Source of the DNA: Candidatus Hermodarchaeota archaeon
GTDB lineage: Archaea; Asgardarchaeota; Hermodarchaeia; Hermodarchaeales; Hermodarchaeaceae
Length of the DNA stretch: 48,400 bases
Assembly (NCBI GenBank): GCA_016840065.1
Contig: JAEOTB010000101.1
Location: 1 to 48,400, forward strand
Direction: 5' to 3'
Part shown: one piece after another, positions 27,129 to 36,034 of the stretch
How positions within the stretch are numbered: position 1 is the first letter of the stretch
Layout: each line of letters opens with the position of its first letter
The notes under the pieces: model-generated
The model's database searches: none
What the model was told of the DNA's origin: nothing
Seen by the model: only the letters and a program-made list of their open reading frames with translations
Translations under genes and position numbers: made by a program

Positions 27129-27593
27129 GTGGATGTATTAAGCAAGTTGCAACACCTGCTTAAGGGTCACGGAGTTAACTCAGTTGAATCCGCAATGAGG
27201 CGTAAGGACCTCGCTAGACTCGGAGATTCCCTAGCAAATTTATTGTATTCATTGGCTGAATCTCTAGTGCATGAACGATTTGGGGGAGGAAAGATTTCAG
27301 GAAAAACCCTTGCTGCGGCTCTGAGATTGGCTAATTTACGGCATCTTGCGCCGTCCCGTCTTGATGCCCATGGTCTAGGTGATAGTGTTGAGGCACTGAT
27401 TGCTTACAAATGGATTAGGGGAAAACTGGACATACAAGAATCAGTAGCACTCTTAGCACGGGAAATTAAACATGCTACCGAGAACAGAGAGCCTGGACAA
27501 ACGCAGGGTCAACCCGTCGTCAAAGCCTTTGCAGTTTTGATTCGAAATATTTGTGAAGATGAATTATCTGCAAGTATCAGAGAAAGCCAATAG
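27129..27593 (+). CDS. Archaeal RNase III-like family protein
   Basis: About 154 aa. It resembles the short archaeal proteins annotated as ribonuclease III family. The segment ARLGDSLANLLYSLAES is similar to the RNase III signature helix, and RLDAHGLGDSVEALIAYKW is like the second acidic helix with D and E. No dsRBD is present. GTG 27129 is the start used, with GGAGG 12 nt upstream; TTG codons further up overlap rpoL. Whether it cleaves RNA is not shown. Confidence 0.7.
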   Translation: MDVLSKLQHLLKGHGVNSVESAMRRKDLARLGDSLANLLYSLAESLVHERFGGGKISGKTLAAALRLANLRHLAPSRLDAHGLGDSVEALIAYKWIRGKLDIQESVALLAREIKHATENREPGQTQGQPVVKAFAVLIRNICEDELSASIRESQ

Positions 27594-27650
27594 ATTATTA
27601 ACATAATTTTCTTCAAATTAAGCAAAACTACTGAACAGGAGATACAACAC

Positions 27651-27992
27651 GTGCGATTCTGCCCAAACTGCCAATCTTTACTCACCCCTCAAAAAGTCGA
27701 TAAAAGGAAGAAATTGGTATGCAAGCATTGTGGACATACACAATCACTTACAACTAAGGTGAAGGCATCCTATCGCATCAAGCAAAGAATAGACCATGGT
27801 CCCAAAGATGAGACCATTATCCTTGATGAAGAAAGTTCTAGGCATCGCCCAATGCCTACTGTCCGTGCAGTATGCCCAAAATGTGGTCACAAAGTAGCAT
27901 ATTATTGGCAGGTACAAACTCGCTCTGGAGATGAAGGGATGACTACATTCTATAGATGTCACGAATGCAGTCAAACATGGAGGGAGTACTAG
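27651..27992 (+). CDS. tfs: Transcription factor S (TFS, TFIIS-like)
   Basis: Stimulates transcript cleavage by stalled RNA polymerase, 113 aa. The N-terminal zinc ribbon (CPNC ... CKHCG) is followed by a C-terminal TFIIS ribbon (CPKCG ... CHEC). The acidic hairpin pair is present in TRSGDEGMTTFYRC, where D and E enter the polymerase active site. Start GTG 27651 with GGAG upstream. It is convergent with the geranylgeranyl reductase gene. Confidence 0.96.
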   Translation: MRFCPNCQSLLTPQKVDKRKKLVCKHCGHTQSLTTKVKASYRIKQRIDHGPKDETIILDEESSRHRPMPTVRAVCPKCGHKVAYYWQVQTRSGDEGMTTFYRCHECSQTWREY

Positions 27993-28008
27993 CCTCCTCA
28001 CCTCTCCT

Positions 28009-29220
28009 TTAACCCCATAACAACTTTGGCAGAAACTTAATTTTCGCAAGAAAGATTTTCGATAATTGAGCTAACAAGAAGGGGTTTGTAATGGATGCGG
28101 TGATAAGGCGCTCTTGCTGATCAATATCACCCTTCGTTTCAACTAGTTCACGTACACTGTTCTGTTGAAGTGTTTTGAATAATTTATCCAGTTCTTTGTC
28201 GCTGAGGCTATTTATTAGTCGACGAAGCAGCGCCATTTGATTTAGCTGTCTGCCACACGCTCTTCTCCATTGTTTCTCATGTCGAGATAACTGCTTGTGA
28301 GAATAGCGCCTGTTTCGCAAAGCACGGTGGACACTGGCTGCTGCAATTATTGCGCAACGTCCTCCGTAAACCACGCCACCACCTGAAGTTGCCTTGGTTT
28401 GACCTGCAGCGTCTCCAATAGCAATGAATCGCTCTGCAACCGTTTTTCCAGAGGGTCCGCCCGAATAAACTAGTCCGCCGTATCGTTTCTCGACTTTTGC
28501 ACCCTTTAGCATTGGTGTTTTGAACACGAACTTCTCCAGAGACTCACGTAATTTCCTACCTGCACTAGCCAAACCGATTCTTGCGCGATGTGCATCAAGT
28601 GGAATAATCCATAGGAAAAATTTCGGAGCAAGCCTATTATCAAAAAAGAGGTGAACCTTCTCCGTTGGCAATGATATATTCGAAACTTCGTATTGAAGCG
28701 CGCGAAGGATATACGATTTCTTGGGACCTGGAAGACCATTCTGCCTTGCAAGACGCGAACTGATACCCTCAGCGTCTACTACGACAAGTGCCTTGTATTC
28801 GCTTGTTGTTCCGCCATTCCGGACAGTTAATTTGACTCCAGTTCGTGTTAGCTGACACTTTGTTACACGATGGTTGACTAGCAGTTTTGCCCCCGCGGCT
28901 TCAGCTTCTCGTACAATTTGTTGGTCTAATAAATCCCGGTGAAGAATGTAGGCATGAGGCTTGCTCTTATCGACTGCCAGAGTTAATCCTGAAGGGGAAT
29001 GAAGGACCGAGCCATAGGCGCGATTAATTACTACTGATTTTTTAGGATGAATACCCAGGCCATGCAATCCCTCAATGCCTATAAGTCCTGCACAGTGAAC
29101 CGGATGACCTACCTGTTTGTGATCTTCAAGAAGAAGGACCGAAAGCCCTAGTCTGGCAAGTTGACGAGCAGCGAGCCCTCCAACAGGACCCGCTCCGATG
29201 ACAATAACTTCAGCGTCCAT
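28009..29220 (-). CDS. Geranylgeranyl reductase family flavoprotein
   Basis: FAD-dependent reductase that saturates geranylgeranyl chains of archaeal membrane lipids; about 403 aa. The Rossmann motif VIVIGAGPVGGLAARQLAR opens the protein. FIAIGDAAGQTKATSGGGVVYGG is the second FAD contact, and YILHRDLLDQQIV is the conserved PxYxxxR-like region. ATG 29220 has AAGGTG 6 nt upstream, better than the GTG three codons earlier. The basic C-terminal tail is less conserved. Confidence 0.9.
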   Translation of the reverse strand: MDAEVIVIGAGPVGGLAARQLARLGLSVLLLEDHKQVGHPVHCAGLIGIEGLHGLGIHPKKSVVINRAYGSVLHSPSGLTLAVDKSKPHAYILHRDLLDQQIVREAEAAGAKLLVNHRVTKCQLTRTGVKLTVRNGGTTSEYKALVVVDAEGISSRLARQNGLPGPKKSYILRALQYEVSNISLPTEKVHLFFDNRLAPKFFLWIIPLDAHRARIGLASAGRKLRESLEKFVFKTPMLKGAKVEKRYGGLVYSGGPSGKTVAERFIAIGDAAGQTKATSGGGVVYGGRCAIIAAASVHRALRNRRYSHKQLSRHEKQWRRACGRQLNQMALLRRLINSLSDKELDKLFKTLQQNSVRELVETKGDIDQQERLITASITNPFLLAQLSKIFLAKIKFLPKLLWG

Positions 29221-29463
29221 CCATAGCACCTTGAGTAATCAGAGACAACATAGCTACTTAAGATATCATACAGACGGATATGTATTTATTTTCAATAAGA
29301 GCGTTTTATTATTTAATAGAAGACAGGTTAGAGATAGTCTAGTAATACAAGTTGTCTTTTTCTGATTAGCGTATTTGACGTTACTAAGGAATAGGATAAA
29401 GTATTTCCAACTTCAACGACAGATTTAGGTTTAACATCCCTTTACAGATAGGAGGTCATTGTC

Positions 29464-29877
29464 TTGAATAAAAGAGTGCGGCTTTGTGGAAAGCTTCAGC
29501 GACGCAAAAGCAATTCAACGAATTTCGATTACAAGCAGGTACTAGTGATAAGAACTGATTTAAAGATGAGTCGAGGGAAAATTGGAGTTCAAGCAGCACA
29601 TGCTGCGGTGTCCGCTGCAGAAGAAGCTCGACATCACCATCCTTCTTGGTGGCAGAAGTGGTTCAATGAGGGGCAAAAGAAAGTAGCAGTGAAAGTAACC
29701 AGCAGGGAACGATTGCTTGAAGTTAAAGAGAAAGCTGTGAGGTTAGGTCTACCCTGTGTAGTCATTCGCGATCGTGGACTAACCGAGATTAAGCCAGGAA
29801 CAATAACAGCATTAGGTATTGGACCTGCCCCGGATGCTGATGTAGACAAAGCTACCAGTGACCTACCTCTGTTGTGA
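29464..29877 (+). CDS. pth2: Peptidyl-tRNA hydrolase Pth2
   Basis: Releases tRNA from stalled peptidyl-tRNA, 137 aa including a ~20 residue N-terminal extension. Family signs are QVLVIRTDLKMSRGKIGVQAAHAAVSA, KVAVKVTSRERLLEV, and the C-terminal TITALGIGPAPDADVDK. AGGAGG lies ~7-12 nt upstream of the TTG start. TruD follows closely. Confidence 0.95.
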   Translation: MNKRVRLCGKLQRRKSNSTNFDYKQVLVIRTDLKMSRGKIGVQAAHAAVSAAEEARHHHPSWWQKWFNEGQKKVAVKVTSRERLLEVKEKAVRLGLPCVVIRDRGLTEIKPGTITALGIGPAPDADVDKATSDLPLL

Positions 29878-29896
29878 GGCAAAAGGAGGTGCGCTA

Positions 29897-31219
29897 GTGG
29901 AGGCGAAGGTGTTCGATACGGTTATTGGCATCGACGTATTTTCAACAAATCACCCTGGTATAGGTGGACGCTTACGTGTTCACCCTGAGGACTTCATTGT
30001 CCAAGAGATTGGGATGGATGGCATCGTTGCACCTCTTGAACCAACACAAGTACAATTAACAGACAAGCCAGGCAAGTTTGTCGCCTTTTTTCTAGTCAAG
30101 CGAAACATTGACACAATTCAAGCCATTCGGAGGCTAAGCAAAGCCCTAAGAGTCAGTTACAAGCGTTTTTCGTATTCAGGCATAAAAGACCGGCGGGCCC
30201 TGACATCACAGCGTATTACTCTTTACAGAGCAAGTTGTGAAGACCTTGTCAATCGGGACATTCCAAATATTAGACTACTACACCCACATCGCGTTCCTAA
30301 ACCCATCCTTCCAGGCGAACATTATGGAAATAGGTTTCGTATTGTTATACGAAACCTTGAAGTGAAGGAAGAAGTTGAGCCACGAATCGTTGATATATCA
30401 AATAGTTGTAAAGAACTTGGAGGAGTCTTGAATTTTTTTGGCCCTCAGCGATTTGGGATTATCACCCCCACTACACACTTGATTGGAAAACAAATCATTA
30501 TAGGCAATCTTGAGGAAGCCATCCGTATTCTTGTTAGAAGAGATGACGAAAAGCTCCATCCCTCCGATGAAGCCTTTACTGGAAACGAGATTTCGAGAGA
30601 GCATTCAAGACGAACCCTAGATAGATCATTTGAACGTGCAGTCACTCACTATCTTGACAGACACCCAGGTGATTTTCAAGGCAGTCTAAGAGTGTTACCA
30701 AAAGGATTAGCCAGATTATACATTCATGCGTACCAATCATACCTCTTCAACAGAGCTGTAAGCGAGCGTGTGAAACAGGGTATTTCTCTACAACAGCCAT
30801 GTCTAGGAGATTTTGTGATACCAGCTTCGGGTGAGATCTACTCTGTTCGAATGGTAACTAGAGAAAATCTCGCAATTGCAGAAGAACGAGTTCGAAAGGA
30901 AAATTACAGAATTGTGATACCACTAATAGGATACGACTTCGAGAACATCACCTTCAATGGACCGATGGGAGAGATCCTTAATGAATTGATTGCTGATGAA
31001 CAGGTTGCGCCAGCTCAATTCCGTTTTACTCATCTCCCAGAGCTGAGTTCGCGCGGATCTTTTAGAACTCTTCTTGCTAACCCGATGAACTTTCAATACT
31101 CTATAACTAAAGAGGAACACGAGTCAGTAGTGACAATGAGTTTCGACCTACAGAAAGGTAGCTACGCTTCAGTGATACTTCGGGAGTTCATTAAACCACG
31201 TCTCATAACCCAGTTATAG
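29897..31219 (+). CDS. truD: tRNA pseudouridine(13) synthase TruD
   Basis: TruD/Pus7-family enzyme, about 440 aa. It shows RLRVHPEDFIVQEI, the catalytic FSYSGIKDRRALTSQRITL with the Asp in KDRRA, and HAYQSYLFNRAVSERV. The insertion domain lies in the middle (HPSDEAFTGNEI region). GTG 29897 is chosen because GGAGGTG lies about 6 nt upstream. It lies 19 nt after pth2 and is convergent with the zinc-ribbon/KH-like gene. Confidence 0.95.
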   Translation: MEAKVFDTVIGIDVFSTNHPGIGGRLRVHPEDFIVQEIGMDGIVAPLEPTQVQLTDKPGKFVAFFLVKRNIDTIQAIRRLSKALRVSYKRFSYSGIKDRRALTSQRITLYRASCEDLVNRDIPNIRLLHPHRVPKPILPGEHYGNRFRIVIRNLEVKEEVEPRIVDISNSCKELGGVLNFFGPQRFGIITPTTHLIGKQIIIGNLEEAIRILVRRDDEKLHPSDEAFTGNEISREHSRRTLDRSFERAVTHYLDRHPGDFQGSLRVLPKGLARLYIHAYQSYLFNRAVSERVKQGISLQQPCLGDFVIPASGEIYSVRMVTRENLAIAEERVRKENYRIVIPLIGYDFENITFNGPMGEILNELIADEQVAPAQFRFTHLPELSSRGSFRTLLANPMNFQYSITKEEHESVVTMSFDLQKGSYASVILREFIKPRLITQL

Positions 31220-31233
31220 TGCTTCGCTACCTA

Positions 31234-31743
31234 TCAGTCAAAAGAAATACGGATATGTTCCCCACTCAATTCGTACACAATTTCTTCAAGGCGGCTAATA
31301 TCGAGAGGAATTCGGGATTGATCACGACTACTGATACGTACTTTACGTTCAAAGCTGTTATCAGGAAGCCATATCGTGTTTATTCCCAATATTCGCACGG
31401 GACGTATTAGATCACGAAGGATATGTTGAGGGTTCCTACTTTCCTCAACCACACGAATATCTGAATTAAGTTCTTCTCTTGCAAGGCGCTGTATCTTTCT
31501 AAGAGCCGGGCGTAATCTACGACTATCACCCCGAGACACTAGAACCACTATCAATCCGTTTGCCTGCAATGCACGCACAAACGTTATATCTTTCAGAGAT
31601 GGAAAACTCTTCTCAAGATTCATGAGAACCCGAATTACCTTTACATCAAGTTCCGAAATCTCACCACTATCGATTTTTTCCTGACAATTATTACAGACAA
31701 GTGGATAATTCGTTAAACAAATTGAACACAATAGGGTCTTCAC
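31234..31743 (-). CDS. Zinc-ribbon plus KH/NusA-like RNA-binding protein
   Basis: About 169 aa. The N-terminus has a zinc motif CSICLTNYPLVCNNC. The middle has a KH-like pattern, and the C-terminal half (ILGINTIWLPDNSFERKVRIS) recalls the archaeal proteins described as NusA-like. Function unknown; RNA binding is likely. It is a single gene, convergent with TruD and divergent from the Lrp-type regulator across ~170 nt. The exact family name is uncertain. Confidence 0.6.
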   Translation of the reverse strand: MKTLLCSICLTNYPLVCNNCQEKIDSGEISELDVKVIRVLMNLEKSFPSLKDITFVRALQANGLIVVLVSRGDSRRLRPALRKIQRLAREELNSDIRVVEESRNPQHILRDLIRPVRILGINTIWLPDNSFERKVRISSRDQSRIPLDISRLEEIVYELSGEHIRISFD

Positions 31744-31915
31744 AATTTGAACCTCTAGTTAAGACAGCAACAGGATTCTTCGAGAAAAGACTACGAACAA
31801 ATTCTAAAAAAGGTTCCCATCGAGCATTGTCATAATTGTAGAAAATACTTTACATTCGAAAGGCTGAAAAAGTGAGGTTCGAATTCGGGAAATACGGTTC
31901 CTCCGGTGTGACAGA

Positions 31916-32404
31916 ATGGAGCTAGTTGATAGGGTTGTTCGTCTCTCAGAGCGGCAACTTGAAATATTACGCAAATTATACTTAGCCAGTATTCCTGTGT
32001 CTTTCCATACAGTGGCAAGGACTCAAGCACAGTTAGCCAAAGAATTAAAGATTACTCGCCAAGCCCTAAGTAATCACCTCAGGAAACTTCGTTCGTTGAA
32101 GCTGATTAGGACTGGTCGGGGTTTCATCGATTTATCTCCTGATTGCTTGCGTTTGCTTGGTAAATCAACAGATGAGGCGTTTGTTTTTCTTAAGGTACAA
32201 CCTAAATATCGGATGGAAGTACTTGAAAAGGTTAAGGTACTTCAACCACTTCAAGTGCAGCGTGTAACAGGATCTTTTGATATAGTTGTTTTAGTTAGTA
32301 GCGCCGATTTGGCGGAATTCCTGTCGAAGGTTGTAGATATCGTAGGAGTCGAATCCACATCAACACACACCATTCTGACAACATGGACCTCTCGAACTAC
32401 ATGA
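31916..32404 (+). CDS. Lrp/AsnC-type transcription regulator
   Basis: About 162 aa. The N-terminal winged HTH has AQLAKELKITRQALSNHLRKLRSL. The C-terminal RAM-like domain spans AFVFLKVQPKYRMEVLEKV to VESTSTHTIL, as in Lrp proteins that bind small effectors. GGTG lies upstream of ATG 31916. It is 16 nt ahead of sucC on the same strand, so it may regulate the succinyl-CoA synthetase operon or itself; this is inferred from position only. Confidence 0.85.
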   Translation: MELVDRVVRLSERQLEILRKLYLASIPVSFHTVARTQAQLAKELKITRQALSNHLRKLRSLKLIRTGRGFIDLSPDCLRLLGKSTDEAFVFLKVQPKYRMEVLEKVKVLQPLQVQRVTGSFDIVVLVSSADLAEFLSKVVDIVGVESTSTHTILTTWTSRTT

Positions 32405-32420
32405 TAAGGGATGTGTCTAA

Positions 32421-33572
32421 GTGCGGCAATTTGAGTTTGAGGCAAAAGAATCGTTTCGAAAAGTTGGGCTCTCCATTCCACGTGGACGCCTAGCGAAAAG
32501 TAGCGAAGAAGCTGAGCGAATAGCCACAGAGTTATCCTGCCCTGTTATTCTGAAGGTGCAGGTGCTGTCAGGTGGGCGCGGTAAAGCAGGCGGTATTAAA
32601 CGGGCTGAAAATCCTAAAGAAGCTCGAGTAATTGCTGACCAATTATTAGGAATGGAAATTCATGGACATCAAGTTAGAAGCATCCTTGTCGAGGAATGTC
32701 TAGATATAGCCCAAGAAATCTATATTGGAATTACAGTTGATAGGGCTAATCGCAGACCTGTAGCAATCTGTAGTGGAATGGGTGGTGTTGATATCGAGAA
32801 GGTGGCTGAGGAGTACCCAGAGAAGATTGCTAGGTTAGCAGTTAATCCACTTATGGGACTGCGCGAGTTTGAGGCCCGCAGGTTAGTCAAGATTGCTGGG
32901 TTCAAAGGCAAACCACTACTCCAATTATCCAGAATTGTAATGCAATTGTGGCGAGTGTTTTCTGATAATGACGCAGAACTCACTGAAATCAATCCATTAA
33001 TCGTGACAACAGACGGGGAATACATTGCCGCTGATGCCCGACTAAATGTAGATGATAGTTCCCTCTTTCGTCACAAAGCCTTAATGGAACGATTGGAGAC
33101 AGGTGTCGCTGAGTTAACAGAGCTTGAGCTACGTGCCCGAGAAGTGGGCATGACATACGTTGAGTTGAAAGGGGATATCGGTATTATTGGTAATGGAGCA
33201 GGTCTTGTTATGGCAACGATGGACGCTGTTCACTATCATGGTGGTAAACCAGCTAACTTCCTTGATGTAGGAGGCGGCGCCACTGCAGAACGCATGACAC
33301 AAGCATTGGACATTGTCCTCTCCCATCCAGATGTGAAAGGGGTTTTCATTAACATCCTTGGTGGCATCACTCGGTGTGATGAGATGGCGAATGGCATCGT
33401 TGCTTCTCAGAAGAATCTAAGACGTGAAGTCCCCATGGCTATTCGGTTAATAGGAACGCGAGAGAAAGAAGGTGCAGAGATACTACGGAAAGCCAAGATA
33501 CCCTTCCTCGAAACGATGGATGCAGCAGCCCGTCTTATTGTAGAGAAAATCGTAGGAGGTAGTTCAGCATGA
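32421..33572 (+). CDS. sucC: Succinyl-CoA synthetase beta subunit (ADP/GDP-forming)
   Basis: Beta subunit with the ATP-grasp domain, 383 aa. It shows [19 protein letters not shown], the metal-binding [10 protein letters not shown], and [13 protein letters not shown] with [13 protein letters not shown] in the C-terminal CoA-ligase domain. GTG 32421 has AAGGGATG upstream. sucD overlaps its end by 4 nt. Together they carry out substrate-level phosphorylation in the citrate cycle or acyl-CoA metabolism. Confidence 0.96.
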   Translation: MRQFEFEAKESFRKVGLSIPRGRLAKSSEEAERIATELSCPVILKVQVLSGGRGKAGGIKRAENPKEARVIADQLLGMEIHGHQVRSILVEECLDIAQEIYIGITVDRANRRPVAICSGMGGVDIEKVAEEYPEKIARLAVNPLMGLREFEARRLVKIAGFKGKPLLQLSRIVMQLWRVFSDNDAELTEINPLIVTTDGEYIAADARLNVDDSSLFRHKALMERLETGVAELTELELRAREVGMTYVELKGDIGIIGNGAGLVMATMDAVHYHGGKPANFLDVGGGATAERMTQALDIVLSHPDVKGVFINILGGITRCDEMANGIVASQKNLRREVPMAIRLIGTREKEGAEILRKAKIPFLETMDAAARLIVEKIVGGSSA

Positions 33573-34444
33573 CTGTCTTAATCGACAATAAAACCCGAGC
33601 TGTGGTTCAGGGAATAACAGGACGAGAAGGCACGTTCCATGCAAAGGCAATGCAGGAATACGGTACAAAGATCCTTGCTGGCACAACACCAGGAAAAGGT
33701 GGACAAGAAGTAGATGGAATTCCTGTATTCGACAGTGTCATCGAAGCTACTGAACAATTCCCAGAGATAAACGCGTCAATCATCTTTGTACCAGCCCGAT
33801 TTGCAGCAGACGCAGTAAATGAAGCTCTAGATGCCAAGCTCGAGGTCATTGTTGCCATTACAGAGCACATCCCATTACATGACGAAATGAAATTCGTAGC
33901 CCTAGCACATCAACAAGGAAGCTACATTATTGGCCCAAACACTCCAGGAGCTATTTCACCCGGGCAATGTAAGTTAGGAATCATGCCAGCTCATGTATTC
34001 AAACCTGGTAAGATTGGACTAATCTCAAGAAGCGGCACTCTCACCTACGAAGTAGCAGCAAGCCTTAGTGGGGCTGGATTTGGTCAATCAACCGCTATTG
34101 GATTAGGTGGTGATCCCATGACAGGAATGTCATTTATTGACGCCCTTAAGTTATTTGAAAAAGATAAGGATACTGACGCTACAGTTCTTATTGGGGAGAT
34201 AGGGGGACGCGCTGAAGAAGATGCTGCAGAGTACATCAAAGAGAACATCACCAAACCAGTCATAGCTTATGTTGCTGGGCGCACTGCCCCAAAGGGTAAG
34301 CGTATGGGACACGCTGGAGCAATTGTCAGCGGTAGGAGCGGCACAGCGGATAGCAAAATTGCCGCCCTCCGAGAAGCAGGCGCCACAGTAATCGAACGTC
34401 CAATAGATGTTGATGAAGCTTTACAAACCATACTGAAATCTTAA
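33569..34444 (+). CDS. sucD: Succinyl-CoA synthetase alpha subunit
   Basis: Alpha subunit, 291 aa. It has the N-terminal CoA-binding Rossmann domain ([18 protein letters not shown]) and the active-site His in [17 protein letters not shown], which is phosphorylated during catalysis. [14 protein letters not shown] and GIGGDPM-like GLGGDPMTG follow the family. The ATGA overlap with sucC shows coupling. The eL40 promoter lies just behind it. Confidence 0.97.
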   Translation: MTVLIDNKTRAVVQGITGREGTFHAKAMQEYGTKILAGTTPGKGGQEVDGIPVFDSVIEATEQFPEINASIIFVPARFAADAVNEALDAKLEVIVAITEHIPLHDEMKFVALAHQQGSYIIGPNTPGAISPGQCKLGIMPAHVFKPGKIGLISRSGTLTYEVAASLSGAGFGQSTAIGLGGDPMTGMSFIDALKLFEKDKDTDATVLIGEIGGRAEEDAAEYIKENITKPVIAYVAGRTAPKGKRMGHAGAIVSGRSGTADSKIAALREAGATVIERPIDVDEALQTILKS

Positions 34445-34458
34445 ATCCCGTCTAGGGA

Positions 34459-34468
34459 ATTTTTATAA
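34459..34468 (+). promoter_or_regulatory. TATA box of the eL40 / tRNA-Val transcript
   Basis: ATTTTTATAA at 34459-34468, about 38 nt upstream of the eL40 ATG. The same TTTTTA-rich core recurs in the rRNA promoter (47842-47851). No separate promoter is visible between eL40 and tRNA-Val, so they may be transcribed together. Confidence 0.65.
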
Positions 34469-34505
34469 GGCTTGGTGGGGAAGCGAGACCGAACAGGTGA
34501 AACAT

Positions 34506-34667
34506 ATGCCCGTTGCTGATCCAGAGAAACGTCGTATCGCACTAGCGCATCTACTTTATGTAACAATCTGTAGAGACTGTGGGGCTAAGAATCCCTTTAA
34601 AGCTACAAAGTGTCGTCGATGCCGTCGCAAGAATTTACGTCCAAAGCGGCGTGAACTTACGAAGTAA
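34506..34667 (+). CDS. rpl40e: 50S ribosomal protein eL40
   Basis: 53-aa zinc-binding ribosomal protein. Four cysteines occur as CRDCG and CRRC in the segment LYVTICRDCGAKNP ... KATKCRRCRRKNL, followed by a basic tail RPKRRELTK. In eukaryotes eL40 is made as a ubiquitin fusion; here no ubiquitin domain precedes it. AGGTGA lies 6 nt upstream of ATG 34506. tRNA-Val begins 17 nt after its stop. Confidence 0.95.
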   Translation: MPVADPEKRRIALAHLLYVTICRDCGAKNPFKATKCRRCRRKNLRPKRRELTK

Positions 34668-34683
34668 TCAGCAGATTTCAATT

Positions 34684-34818
34684 GGGCCGGTGGTCTAGCC
34701 AGTCAACTGATTCAAAGAACTGGGGCAATGGTATGACGCCGCCCTCACTGGTGCCAGAGACTTTCTGGACCCGAGGATACGGCGGAGGTCGCGTGTTCAA
34801 TCCACGCCCGGCCCACCA
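34684..34818 (+). tRNA. tRNA-Val(CAC) with two introns
   Basis: Acceptor GGGCCGG (34684-34690) pairs with CCGGCCC (34808-34814), and CCA is encoded. T stem GCGTG/CACGC encloses TTCAATC. After removing two 30-nt introns the anticodon stem CCGCC/GGCGG encloses CTCACAC, giving anticodon CAC. Intron 1 (34699-34728) lies in the D-loop: central helix GTCT/GGGC, 3-nt bulges AGC and AAT, inner helix CAGT/ACTG. Intron 2 (34749-34778) lies in the anticodon loop: central helix CCTC/GAGG, bulges ACT and ATA, inner helix partly paired. The predicted D-arm after splicing is GTCTAGTGGTATGAC. The gene lies between eL40 and eL38. Confidence 0.93.
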
Positions 34819-34866
34819 ACTACCTCCAGTTACTTCTGTGACTCGACATCATCCGTATTAACACAA

Positions 34867-34876
34867 GTCTTTTAAG
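34867..34876 (+). promoter_or_regulatory. TATA-like promoter of eL38
   Basis: GTCTTTTAAG at 34867-34876 lies 40 nt upstream of the eL38 ATG, which is good spacing for an archaeal TATA box. Confidence 0.5.
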
Positions 34877-34915
34877 TTGCGATTTTGCCTCTTACCAGTC
34901 TGAACGGTGATAGCA

Positions 34916-35110
34916 ATGCCACGCGAGGTTCAAACTGAAGAAGAATTTCTTACTATACTAGAGCGCGCAGTCGAAGTTCGTGTGAAAAGGTTACAGGAAA
35001 CAGTCAAGCTCAAGTTAAGGACTAGTCGTTACTTATACACCTTCAAATGTGACACAGCGACTGCTGAAAGGCTAATAGGTAGAATAAAGATTCCTATTGT
35101 TGATGTGTAA
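34916..35110 (+). CDS. rpl38e: 50S ribosomal protein eL38
   Basis: 64 aa from ATG 34916. It opens MPREVQTEEEFL and has the core VKLKLRTSRYLYTFKC, which matches eukaryotic eL38 (MPRE ... KVR-CSRYLYT). eL38 is found in eukaryotes and in part of the archaea (Thermoproteota/TACK and Asgard groups), so it helps place the genome. GGTGA lies upstream. It is convergent with the presenilin-like gene. Confidence 0.9.
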   Translation: MPREVQTEEEFLTILERAVEVRVKRLQETVKLKLRTSRYLYTFKCDTATAERLIGRIKIPIVDV

Positions 35111-35138
35111 CCTTCCTCAGCTACTAGTGTTATCTGCT

Positions 35139-36014
35139 CTATGGGATGAATGGGAGAAGTAAGCGGAGGAGGAAACCCAGTAGCAAACCCAGAAGACCCA
35201 AGCTCACTGGAACGGGAAGTCCAGGCATCAAACCACGTGTTTCTAACATTCGCAGTGTGATACGGAAACCAGCAACAACTCCTACAACTGTGAATAATGT
35301 GGGTAGGAATCCGAAATTCACAACTGCTAGCACTGTCATCATACAATAGAATGCAACGTCTCCCAAACCAATATCCCATTCTTTTGTTGATACGGCGAGG
35401 GCACCTAGTTTTTCAGGACTGTCATCTGTTAGTTCTACAATCTTTCGGATTGGCCCTTTCTTCACACTGAAGTAATCGTAAATTGATAAAGCAATCAGAA
35501 GGAGAATACCAGTCAAACCGGGTAAAACAACTCCCAGAAAAGCGCCGATACCTGACCCGAAGATTAAGAGTCCTGCGTTTTTATTCCGATTCTCGGGCTC
35601 AACCATGACGAAAGCAAGACTAGCCGTAGAAGCGAATGCGATAAGGATTACGACAGCAAGAAGGAAATCAAACTCCACAACTAGAAGAAACATGTAACCG
35701 AAATACGTAATGATTACAATTCCTATGAACACAAATGCTCCCATGAGAATATATCGAAGAAGATTTTCACGTCCATACTTGAGTAGAATTATGACAAAAA
35801 CCGCACCAACAGTCGCAAGAACCACAAATAGAATCGCATTGGCAATAGCACCGCCAACGCCAAAGACTGCCTCTGAGATAGGTTCTGCGTATAGCCTACT
35901 ACCTGAGAGGAACACTATGATACCTAGAAGGAACGCGCCAATCATCGCGACTATTAGATTCCCCATTATTGTGCCAATACTTTCTCCTGAAATCACGGGT
36001 ATATCTTCTGTCAT
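35139..36014 (-). CDS. Presenilin/signal peptide peptidase-like aspartyl protease
   Basis: Integral membrane protease, 291 aa, with about nine hydrophobic segments. The two catalytic aspartates are in YD (SIYDYFSV, Asp180) and GLGD (DIGLGDVAF, Asp219). The C-terminal motif, PAL in the family, reads PGLPVP (264-269). This fits the archaeal SPP family (PF06550 type), which cuts transmembrane helices, for example remnant signal peptides. It sits between eL38 and the beta-CASP nuclease. Confidence in family is high; substrate unknown. Confidence 0.9.
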   Translation of the reverse strand: MTEDIPVISGESIGTIMGNLIVAMIGAFLLGIIVFLSGSRLYAEPISEAVFGVGGAIANAILFVVLATVGAVFVIILLKYGRENLLRYILMGAFVFIGIVIITYFGYMFLLVVEFDFLLAVVILIAFASTASLAFVMVEPENRNKNAGLLIFGSGIGAFLGVVLPGLTGILLLIALSIYDYFSVKKGPIRKIVELTDDSPEKLGALAVSTKEWDIGLGDVAFYCMMTVLAVVNFGFLPTLFTVVGVVAGFRITLRMLETRGLMPGLPVPVSLGLLGLLLGFLLRLLLPFIP

Positions 36015-36034
36015 ATATTTTCACTCCATTATCG

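Noticed and set aside
29221..29463. Possible hidden small RNA or gene in the A/T-rich gap before pth2
   Set aside because: No conserved open frame, tRNA fold or known RNA motif could be found; it is best read as promoter and leader sequence.
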